From positions 28,536,501-28,600,500 of the forward strand of contig NC_091251.1 of NCBI RefSeq assembly GCF_042477335.2: a DNA stretch of 64,000 bases, read 5' to 3'. This document shows positions 55,246-64,000 of the stretch, in pieces. Made by a program: the position numbers and the translations under genes. Within the stretch, counting starts at the first letter, position 1, and each line of letters starts with the position of its first letter. The notes under the pieces were generated by a model. That model saw only the letters and a program-made list of their open reading frames with translations, was not told where the DNA came from and made no database searches. The DNA comes from Ovis canadensis. Taxonomy: Eukaryota > Chordata > Mammalia > Artiodactyla > Bovidae.

Positions 55246-56237
55246 AATAAAACATATTGGAACCATTTAGGGGATCTTTAAAAATACTTATGCCTATGCC
55301 TGTCCCATCCTAAGACATTTTGAGTTAATTGCTATCTAGTGGAACTTGATCTTTGCGATTTTTAAAAGCGCCGAGATTGGGAACTGTTCCATAAGGAATT
55401 AGTGTGCTTAAGGACTTGGAACCAGAGTGAAATCAATAGTATAGACTTCTGTCCATTCTGATTCCTTAATCATGTGTTTGGCTAGGTTTTATCTGGGCAG
55501 TAAGAGATGTCTTTGCATTGAAAAATAGCCAAGAATTCTGCTGAACAAAGGCTTTCATTAAAGTTGTTTTCTTCACTCACTAGTGTATATTTTGTAAATG
55601 AGATAGCCTGTGACAAAATTCTTCTTAATCATGAAATAGAACAGTTTTTTTGACATTGATCAGACAAGAAAGTCTTGTGCCATCTGTGTTGTAGCATACT
55701 CTGCTGTTGTTTTAACTAGAGAAAATTCTAATTACTGTTAAACAGATTGTTTATGACGTTGTTTTTAATACTTTTAGGGCAACTATATATATATCAGGAG
55801 GCAAAGAAATGGTTCCAGATTTAAAACCAAAAGACTTTTCTTTTGAAAGTTAGTCAGAATTTGACACACTTTTGTTTAATAACACATTTCTGTGTATATC
55901 CTTCATATTGCATGTTGTAAGGATTGTGAAATTTGCAATTTGGTTATAATCATTCTGTGGTGCTGTCATGTACTTTTTGGTACAATGCTGATCAAGCATT
56001 GTAACTAGAAAGTACTAATTCACGCTGGGTAAGTAACATTTGTTTCAAGATATCTCTTTTTTTGAAGAAAAATAAGAGCTTTCCTTCATAATGACAGGTA
56101 TGAGACTGGAGCAGAAGAGTCAAGAATAGGAGATTGTGATCAGATTGAAGCTTTTAAGAATTTTAGATCTTTTATTGGAGTTGTATCAGGGTGATAGCGA
56201 GAGGCTGTATTTGAGGTGCTAAAGTAGAGGTTAAAGG
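55246..56237. other. Unannotated DNA
   Basis: No repeats recognised over about 1 kb, unusual for this window. No paired splice sites or convincing frames. It could hold conserved non-coding sequence, which I cannot judge without alignment. Confidence 0.4.
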
Positions 56238-56458
56238 GGATGAGTTGACTCATTGGAAAAGACTCTGATGCTGGGGGGGATTGGGGGCAAGAGGAGAAGA
56301 AGATGACAGAGGGTGAGATGGCTGGATGGCATCACTGACTCGATGGATGTGAGTTTGAGTGAACTCTGGGAGTTGGTGATGGACAGGGAGGCCTGGCGTG
56401 CTGCGATTCACGGGGTCACAAAGAGTCAGACACGACTAAGCAACTGAACTGAACTGAT
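56238..56458 (+). mobile_element. BovB 3'-end fragment (left arm of an inverted pair)
   Basis: GATGAGTTGACTCATTGGAA to GCAACTGAACTGAACTGATT, sense orientation, strongly 5' truncated. Confidence 0.9.
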
Positions 56459-57560
56459 TCCTACTGTTGCAAATCACTACAGATTTAGTGGCTTAAACAA
56501 CAGAAATGTGTTATCTGACAGTTCTGTTCAGCTCAGTTCAGTCGCTCAGTCGTGTCCGACTCTGCGACCCCATGAATCGCAGCACACCAGGCCTCCCTGT
56601 CCATCACCATCCCCCAGAGTTCACTCCGACTCATGTCCATCGAGTCCGTGATGCCATCCAGCCATCTCATCCTCGGTCGTCCCCTTCTGCCCCCAATCCC
56701 TCCCAGCATCAGAGTCTTTTCCAATGAGTCAACTCTTCGCATGAGGTGGCCAAAGTACTGGAGTTTCAGCGTTAGCATCATTCCTTCCAAAGAAATCCCA
56801 GGGCTGATCTCCTTCAGAATGGACTGGTTGGATCTCCTTGCAGTCCAAGGGACTCTCAAGAGTCTTCTCCAACAGTTCTGTAGGTCAGTAAGATAATATC
56901 AGGATCCCACTAGACTAAAATCAAGGATTCATCAGGATGATATTCCTTTCTAGAGGCTATAGGGCAGGTATCTTTCCCCTACAATGGGGGGATTTATATC
57001 CCAGTTGCCATGCTGCTGTCAGATGAGAGCCCTTCCCAGCTCCTGGAGACCACTCTCATTCCTTGCCTTGTGGCCTTCCCCCGCTTTCAACACCAGCAAG
57101 AGCAGGTCAGGTCTCTTTCATGCTTCCCCTATCTCATCTTTATCTCTATCTCTTCAGTCTTATCTGTCTGACCCACTGTCTGTCTTTCTCTTCAGCTTCA
57201 AAGGACTCATGCAATTAGATTAGACCTAGTTGAATAATCCTAGATAATCTCCCCATCTTGGTGTCCTTAACCTTAATGATAACAGGAAGTCTCTTCTGCC
57301 AGGTAAAGAAATCTTGGCCGGGGGTAGGAGGGGAAAGGACAAAGACACCTTTGTAGGGCCATTATTCTGCTTATCAGAAGGGGCTAGGTCACTGAAGGAA
57401 GCCAAGTAACAGTATTGACATAGCTGTTGAAGGTCTTCATTTAGCCAGAAAATACTTTTTGAATTATTTGTGCTAGGCATTGCAGTAAGCAATAAGGAAC
57501 TGGGCTTATCGTGGTAAACAGACAAGATATGATCCAGTCCCTACCCTTGTATATAGCCGT
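56459..57560. mobile_element. ERVL/MaLR-like remnant hosting the BovB
   Basis: Flanking the BovB, TTTAGTGGCTTAAACAACAGAAATGTG and CAGTTCTGTAGGTCAGTAAG join into a familiar old LTR-like repeat. Downstream ATCAAGGATTCATCAGGATG and CTCCTGGAGACCACTCTC fit the same type. Exact family and end are uncertain. Confidence 0.45.
56528..56871 (-). mobile_element. BovB 3'-end fragment (right arm), with target duplication
   Basis: Antisense BovB terminus of 344 bp. ACAGTTCTGT is exact at 56518-56527 and 56872-56881. It lies 70 bp from an oppositely oriented copy. Confidence 0.92.
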
Positions 57561-57696
57561 ATACCTATAAAAACAAGCAGTGCTTTATAAAGGATTCTTC
57601 ACATATTTCATAGTTACATGAATTCTCTGAAAGCAGAAAGGAGTTTTGAGTTCAGCAATCCAGACTCAGATGATAATGTAAAATTTAATCAGATAC

Positions 57697-58913
57697 CAGG
57701 CAATACGTGAACCATGAACTCCCTGATGTTCAAGCTGGTTTTAGAAAAGGCAGAGGAACCAGAGATCATATTGCCAACATCCGCTGGATCATCAAAAAAG
57801 CAAGAGAGTTCCAGAAAAACATCTATTTCTGCTTTATTGACTATGCTAAAGCCTTTGACTGTATGGATCACAATAAACTGTGGAAAATTCTGAAAGAGAT
57901 GGGAATACCAGACCAGCTGACCTGCCTCTTGAGAAATCTGTCTGCAGGTCAGGAAGCAACAGTTAGAACTGGACATGGAACAACAGACTGGTTCCAAATA
58001 GGAAAAGGAGTACGTCAAGGCTGTATATTGTCACCCTGCTTATTTAACTTATATGCCGAGTACATCATGAGAAACGCTGGACTGGAAAAAACATAAGCTG
58101 GAATCAAGATTGCCAGGAGAAATATCAATAACCTCAGATATGCAGATGACACCACCCTTATGGCAGAAAACGAAGAGGAGCTAAAAAGCCTCTTGATGAA
58201 AGTGAAAGAGGAGAGTGAAAAAGTTGGCTTAAAGCTCAACATTCAGAAAACGAAGATCATGGCATCCGGTCCCATCACTTCATGGGAAATAGATGGGGAA
58301 ACAGTGGAAACAGTGTCAGACTTTTTTGGGCTCCAAAATCACTGCAGATGGTGACAGCAGCCATGAAATTAAAAGACGCTTACTCCTTGGAAGAAAAGTT
58401 ATGACCAACCTAGATAGCATATTCAAAAGCAGAGACATTACTTTGCCGACTAAGGTCCATCTAGTCAAGGCTATGGTTTTTCCTGTGGTCATGTATGGAT
58501 GTGAGAGTTGGACTGTGAAGAAGGCTGAGCACCAAAGAATTGATGCTTTTGAACTGTGGTGTTGGAGAAGACTCTTGAGAGTCCCTTGGACTGCAAGGAG
58601 ATCCAACCAGTCCCTTCTGAAGGAGATCAGTCCTGGATGTTCTTTGGAAGGAATGATGCTAAAGCTGAAGCTCCAGTACTTTGGCCACCTCATGCGAAGA
58701 TTTGACTCATTAGAAAAGACTCTGATGCTGGGAGGGATTGGGGGCAGAAGGAGAAGAGGGTAAGATGGCTGGATGGCATCATGGACTCGATGGACATGAG
58801 TCTGAGTGAACTCCGGGAGCTGATGATGGACAGGGAGACCTGGCATTCTGCAATTCATGGGGTTGCAAAGAGTCGGACACGACTGAGTGACTGAACTTAC
58901 TGAACTGAAGTGA
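57697..58913 (+). mobile_element. RTE-BovB LINE, young 5'-truncated copy
   Basis: Very similar to the copy at 34205-35562. The 57707-58096 frame carries FIDYAKAFDCMDHNKLWK and GVRQGCILSPCLFNLYAEY and ends at a stop (ACATAAGC). Next, YADDTTLMAENEEELKSLL is intact but in a separate frame. Further breaks lie near 58324 and 58760. It lacks the endonuclease part. Confidence 0.92.
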
Positions 58914-59344
58914 ACCAACTGAAAAATTTTTTAAAAGGCATTAAGAATTATTGTATTCCATTTTTCTTTTCACAGTAAAAACACTAAAGTGCTAAAGGCA
59001 GTTACAAATGTTATCTTTGTTTTAAGTGGCAGACTTTTGGTTTCTTCTCCCTGGATTCAATAGCCAGAAAGTAATTATTTACCCAATTAATGAAAAATTG
59101 GCAGTTGCTTTAAACTAGTATTCATCAATAGACAGTGAAGAATTGACAACCAAGAAGCACATTAAAGTAAGCTTTCAATACAGTTTTTATGTGGCTGGGT
59201 AGACATTTAAAATAACAAAAAGATGTTCTATTTGTAAACACTACTCTTGGAGCTATCTTCCTCATATACTGTTCCTATCATGTTCCCACTGTGTGCTGGG
59301 TATCAGCTTACTCTTTATGTAAAACCACAGGATTCTTTTTTTTT
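58914..59344. other. Unannotated DNA
   Basis: AT-rich sequence with no recognised element. Confidence 0.35.
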
Positions 59345-59885
59345 GTAATCAAAATTCATTGAGCATCAACTATGTGCCCAACACTGGAAATACAACAGTG
59401 AACAAGATGGACACTCTATCTGCCCTCATTAGCTTACAGTCTAGCAGCCAGCCAGCCAATTACATCCATAATTTAAACATTACTATTGTAATAAGTGCTC
59501 TTAAATAGGCCTGGTGTTAAGAGATTTAACAGAGTCTTGACCTACATCGAGAAATCAGACAAGGTCTCCATGAGGAAGAAACACTTAGGATTGGCAAGGT
59601 GGGAAATGGAAGAATGTTGCAGGCAGAGAGAAGAGCCTGTGTGCTGGCTCTGAGGCAGGAAGACATTTAGTGAACAGAAAGCCAGCCCAAATGACTGGAA
59701 CATAGGGAATGAAGAGGGGTTGATGCCAAGCAGAGGCTGATTTATGCAAGGTCTTTGGTTTTAAGACTTTATTCCAAAGGCAACTGGAAGCATTTTTTTT
59801 ACAAAGAGGGGAAAAAATCCCCACTGAAGAATCTGCAGGAGGAAAGTTAGATGCTTAAGTTTGTTTTTCAGAGCTCACTCTGCTG
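59345..59885 (-). mobile_element. Antisense L2 3' end
   Basis: AATTCATTGAGCATCAACTATGTGCCCAACACTGG, AACAGTGAACAAGATGGACA, GCTCTGAGGCAGGAAGAC and CTTTGGTTTTAAGACTTTATT follow the L2 3' region in antisense. The minus frame at 59585-59824 is chance. Confidence 0.7.
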
Positions 59886-59892
59886 TGTGTGG

Positions 59893-60027
59893 AGGTTGTT
59901 GTTGTTTAGTCACTAAGTTGTATCCAACTCTTTATGGAGACACCATGGACTGTAGCCTACTAGAATCCTTTGTCCAGGGGATTTTCCAGGTAAGAATACT
60001 GGAGTGGGTTGTCATTTACTTCTCCAA
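59893..60027 (-). mobile_element. BovA fragment (3' part of Bov-tA)
   Basis: TTGTTTAGTCACTAAGTTGT to GGGTTGTCATTTACTTCTCC, antisense, without the tRNA head. Confidence 0.8.
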
Positions 60028-60204
60028 AACCACAGGATTCTGATAAGTTGTTTAAAGACTTTTAAAGACAGTTACTTTTAATTTTTTCAGTGATGGCCAG
60101 GGTTACAATTGTATATTATGTAGTTTCCAGAAGCAGCAGAGGGGGAACTTTAATAATAACAATGGGTTGGAGTAAGTGTAGGTATATAAGATTTATAGAT
60201 AATA

Positions 60205-60391
60205 CTGTTGTTGTTAGTCTCTAAGTTGTGTCCAGCTCTTTTGTGACCTCATGCACTATAGCCCGCCAGGTTCCTCTGTCCTTGGGATTTGCCGTTTCTT
60301 CCTCCAGGGGATCTTCCTGATGCACATATCAAACCCTCCTCTCCGGCATCAGCAGGTGGATTCTTTACCATTGAGCCACCAGGGAAACCCC
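60205..60391 (-). mobile_element. Bov-tA SINE with target duplication
   Basis: Antisense Bov-tA with a short internal deletion; reversed head ends GAGCCACCAGGGAAACCCC. ATAGATAATA is exact at 60195-60204 and 60392-60401. Confidence 0.9.
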
Positions 60392-60401
60392 ATAGATAAT
60401 A

Positions 60402-60844
60402 TATGATCAGTCTCTCAGACAACATACCCAGGCATTAATTTCAGAGGTGACCATCACAGAACTTTTTATCAGAACTGTTGGTGAGGGGCTATAAATATAC
60501 TTGTTACATTGTTTGAGCTACAAAGTGTAAATATCACATGGAGTCTTAGGATACCTTCTTAATTGCAATAAATAATACCAAGCTCTATATCCAGAATTCC
60601 TTCTCAATTCTTTGGCAGTTTAACATTATTTATGGATAAGGTCCTATCAACATGACTCTCCAAATAGCCTAAATATATTTATACAAGATTTCATTTCTGA
60701 TCAAATTTTGTAGTGGATGGAAAATTTGTTTGATTTGCCTGTATAAAGGGGATTTTGTCTTATTGTGTTTGGGTGACATTAACTTGGGTGAAGGAAGATG
60801 ATAGCTAGTTCTATTTTATTGAGGTAGTTTAATGTACTGTAACC
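60402..60844. other. Unannotated AT-rich DNA
   Basis: No recognised element. Confidence 0.35.
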
Positions 60845-60857
60845 TTTAAAAGTTTAA

Positions 60858-61016
60858 GGCATCAGGAAGATCTCCTGGAGAAGGGCACATGGCCACTCAC
60901 TCTAGTATTGTTGCCTGGAGAATGAATCCCATGGACAGAGGAACATGGAGGGTTACAGTCCCTATGGTCGCAAAGAGTCGGACACAACTGAAGTGACTCA
61001 GCACACATACACAATG
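60858..61016 (+). mobile_element. 5'-truncated Bov-tA with perfect target duplication
   Basis: Begins within the BovA part (GGAAGATCTCCTGGAGAAGG), so the tRNA head is missing, yet TTTAAAAGTTTAA is exact at 60845-60857 and 61017-61029. The truncation therefore happened during insertion. Confidence 0.9.
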
Positions 61017-61029
61017 TTTAAAAGTTTAA

Positions 61030-62565
61030 TGTACTAGATAATGTTGATTTCTGCAGACTTCTTTTTTTGATGTTTTATTACCTTAGGAACATCTATGCTA
61101 TTGGATTTAGTTCATATGTAAAGATTCTTATTAAATGGAAACATTTGAAGAAAGCTGGAAGTATAACAGTGAATCCTTCAATAATAAAAATGACTAAGGT
61201 TCTCTTGAATTTTTTTACAAAGAGGGGAAAAAATCCTCCATGGTTTTTGACATTAAAATATCAGAATAACTTAAATGTATGCAATGACATGGGAGACAGA
61301 TGAAATTTACTGACTTAACTGAAAGCTTTTGACAGGTCCATTGCGTCTTTAGAAGTCAGATTTGAATTATTAAAGTAGCCTTTGTTTAGTACATTGAACA
61401 TCTACTGAGAAGATTACATGGAGGAATAAGCACACAGATTTACAGTAGGCATTGTTTTAATGGATTATCAAAATTTAACTGGCCTTACTGAACCATCACA
61501 GTAACTGCACACAAATGGCTTCAGTTAGAAAGGGTATGGTTCCATGTGTAAGTCATATATTTTTCCAAATGCGTTTCTGGGGAAAATAAAGCTGAATTCT
61601 TAAAACAAGCCATTTTACTTCTAGTTGAATGTAGTATTAGAAAAACAAAGGCCTTTAGGCAAAAACTGTTCCTCATAGAGGTTTTTGTTTTCCATTTGAA
61701 ATTAGTGTGATTGCAGATTGGCTAAAAAAAAATCTGATTCTTTTCAATAAAATACAGCAGTGCAAAATTGTTGCTAAATTTACTAGCACAACTGAGAACA
61801 ATTATATCCTTAAAATAACTAATCATTGTTTTATTTAAATATAAGTAGTTACTAAATATGATTTTTAAAAATAAAACCTAAGATGAACTTAGAAATCATA
61901 TAGATTAAATAATATGATAAAGATGTTCAAGAAGGGTAGTACCTTTGCACTTAGATTTTTAAAATTTCTATAGTTGTGGATTTGAATGTTTTGCGCTGTG
62001 TATACATAATATAATGGAATCTTATAGTACTACTATATTAGTTGATAGAAGACAAATTCTTGCAGAAGAGTAGAATTAATTCTGAAATGTTACCTGGTTT
62101 ACATTCTTGTTTTACTCTGTCCTAATTATTCAAATAAAACAATTTTTTTCCCTGATAATAAGGGTGGAAACAAATTTGACCTTTTCATTTTTAGAATGCT
62201 CTCTATGCAACTGAGGAAGAACTTATCACATTTTTTTCACTCCCTGGAATTCTTTGACTCTAAAGCAGTATTTTTAAAGAAGAAGAAAAACTTTAATGAA
62301 GGTTTTTTTATGATGCCATTATTTAGATGCCAGGATTTACCCTTCAGTTAGGTGGGGTTATGATTGTTAGCAGATTAGACTCTTCTGCAGGTGATGCACT
62401 TCCTAAAGTAACTGATGATTAGGCTATTGCTCCTCCAATGATTCTACATGTCAGGACTAAGCTGTGACATTTGTCACTTGCTATCTTAAAAGTCACCAGA
62501 ATAAACAAGAGGATTTTTACTGACTATAAAAATCCAAGCTAAACCTCCTGGAAGAATTTTGATGA
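61030..62565. other. Long stretch without recognised repeats
   Basis: About 1.5 kb of AT-rich DNA with no recognised element. The 78-aa frame at 61067-61303 has no domain and no strong splice support. The block around 62330-62500 could be conserved non-coding sequence, but this is only an impression. Confidence 0.4.
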
Positions 62566-62569
62566 CTTA

Positions 62570-63175
62570 AAGTTTATTTAAATATCAGAATTTTTAAAAA
62601 TAAAACATGCAGTAAAATTAACCATTTCTGTGTGCAGTTGATGAATTTTAACATGTGTATTGGTTCATGCAACCATCATGAATACAGTCAGTATCCAGAC
62701 ACTCCCATTAGTTCATAAAACTGCTTTGTGCTATTACTTTGTAGTTGTACCACCCCACCCCACCCCACCCATTACTCTTGGCACACCCTGCTATTTTAGT
62801 TTTGCCTTATGAAAAATGGTCACTGAATGGAATCATATAGAATGTAGCCATTTGATACTATTATGCATGCATACACTCAGCATAATGCCTTCAGATTTTT
62901 CTGCATTGTTTTGTGTATCAGTATTTCTTTCTCTTGTATTGCTGAGTGGTATTCAGTTGGGTGGATGTACCACAGTTTATCTATTCATTTGTTAAAGGAC
63001 TTTGAGTTGTTTCACGTTTTCAGCTATTTTGAGTAGAGATGTAATAAACATTGGTGTAAGGCTTCTGTGTGAATGTGAGTTTTCATTTCTCTTTGGTAAA
63101 TACATAGTAGCGGGACTGCTGGATCATATGGTAAGAATATAATTTAAGTTTATAAGAAATTGACAAACTGTTTTC
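62570..63175 (+). mobile_element. L1M 3'-region remnant
   Basis: GATGAATTTTAACATGTGTA, TGAATGGAATCATATAGAAT, ATTGCTGAGTGGTATTCAG, GGATGTACCACAGTTTATC and GGACTGCTGGATCATATGGTAAG follow the old L1 3' region. A (CACCC)n run lies at 62752-62770. Confidence 0.75.
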
Positions 63176-63184
63176 TAAGGCGGC

Positions 63185-64000
63185 TTTCAGTCAGTCTGCT
63201 CAGTCGCTCAGTGGTGTCTGACTCTTTGCAACCCCATGGACTTCAGCATGCCTGGACTCTTGCAACCCCATGGACTTCAGCACACCTGTCTTCCCTGTCC
63301 ATCACCAACTCCTGGGGCTTGTTCAGATTCACATCGATCGTGTTGGTGATGCCATTCAACCATCTCATCCTCTGCCATCTCCTTCTCCTCCTGCCTTCAA
63401 TCTTTCCCAGCACCAGGGTCTTTTTCAGTGAGTCAGTTCTTTGCATCAGATGGCCAAACTATTGGAGCTTCAGCATCAGTCCTTCCAGTGAATATTCAGG
63501 ACTGATTTCCTTTAGGATTGACTGCGGTCTCCTTGCAGTCCAAGGGACTCTCCAACACCACAATTCAAAAGCATCAATTCTTCGGCACTCATCTTTCTTT
63601 ATGGTCCAACTCTCACATCCACACAAGATTACTGGACAAACCACAGCTTTGGCTAGATAGACCTTTGTTGGCAAAGTAATGTCTCTGCTTTTTAATACAC
63701 TGTCTAGGTTGGTCATAGCTTTTCTTCCAAGGAGCAAGAAATTTCTTTTAATTTCTCAGCTGCAGTCAGCATCTGCAGTGATTTTGGAGCCCAAGAAAAT
63801 AAAGTCTGTCACTGTTTCCATTGTTTCCCCATCTATTTGCCATCAAGTGATGGAACCGGATGCCATGATCTTAGTTTTTTGAATGCTGAATTTTAAACCA
63901 GCTTTTTCACTCTCCTCTTTCACTGTCATCAAGAGGCTCTTTAGTTCTTCGCTTTCTGCCATAAGGGTGGTGTCATCTGTGTATCTGTGGTTACTGATAT
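63185..64000 (-). mobile_element. RTE-BovB LINE running off the window
   Basis: Antisense BovB from the 3' end to beyond 64000. Minus frames at 63243-63446 and 63459-63737 carry [18 protein letters not shown] and MLLGRKAMTNLDSVLKSRDI. A 34-nt near-duplication lies at about 63223-63290. The right boundary is not visible. Confidence 0.9.

Noticed and set aside
1..64000. CRISPR arrays, bacterial operons, phage or integrated viral genes, tRNA or rRNA genes
   Set aside because: None seen. The tRNA-like pieces are SINE heads, and the only retrovirus-related DNA is old solo LTR remnants without genes.

Overview
This window is mammalian nuclear DNA from a ruminant, most likely a bovid. The diagnosis rests on its retroelements: many RTE-BovB LINE copies, Bov-tA (tRNA head plus BovA body) and Bov-A2-type SINEs with (AGC)n tails, CHR-type cetartiodactyl SINEs, and a ruminant-type L1. 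These lie on an older mammalian layer of L2, MIR, L1M, MER2/Tigger and ERVL/MaLR LTR remnants. There are no operons, no prokaryotic genes, no CRISPR array and no recognisable tRNA or rRNA gene. Nearly all long open frames are fragments of LINE reverse transcriptases or antisense shadows of LINEs and SINEs.

The one locus that looks like a host gene starts in a CpG island (about 6830-7960). It has an inverted CCAAT box, two GC boxes, an E2F-like site and a good splice donor at 7132/7133, so it looks like the promoter and 5' non-coding exon of a plus-strand gene. A second small exon is proposed at 27186-27245: TACTAAC branch site, AG acceptor, 60 nt, an ATG near its end, and a CAG|GTAATA donor. 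If both are right, intron 1 is about 20 kb and most of the window from 27246 onward is the next intron. I could not identify the gene; its predicted N-terminus would be MSSHGQ.

Layout. 1-6500: repeat-rich upstream DNA (MLT2 LTR with nested L1 tail and SINE, CHR SINE, BovB with a CA microsatellite, MER2). 6500-8300: CpG-island promoter followed by a G-rich start of intron 1 carrying an irregular repeated motif. 8300-27185: putative intron 1 with L2, MIR, L1M, Bov-tA and several BovB copies. 27246-45258: L2 (one piece about 2.3 kb), BovB in both orientations, an inverted L1 insertion and LTR remnants. 45259-54482: an MLT2 LTR split by a nearly full-length but dead L1, which itself carries an antisense L1 3' fragment and a BovB fragment. 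54483-64000: sparse repeats, a close BovB inverted pair, more L2, Bov-tA and L1M, and a BovB running off the right edge.

No new biological system is evident. The observations I rate highest are the irregular motif array in the G-rich start of intron 1, the putative exon 2, and several well-resolved retrotransposition records: a twin-primed L1 with a 14-bp target duplication, a 68-nt L1 insertion, a Bov-tA dimer sharing one target duplication, and an L1 whose two target-site copies differ by a single CpG decay. All family names come from sequence recall, not from a database search.
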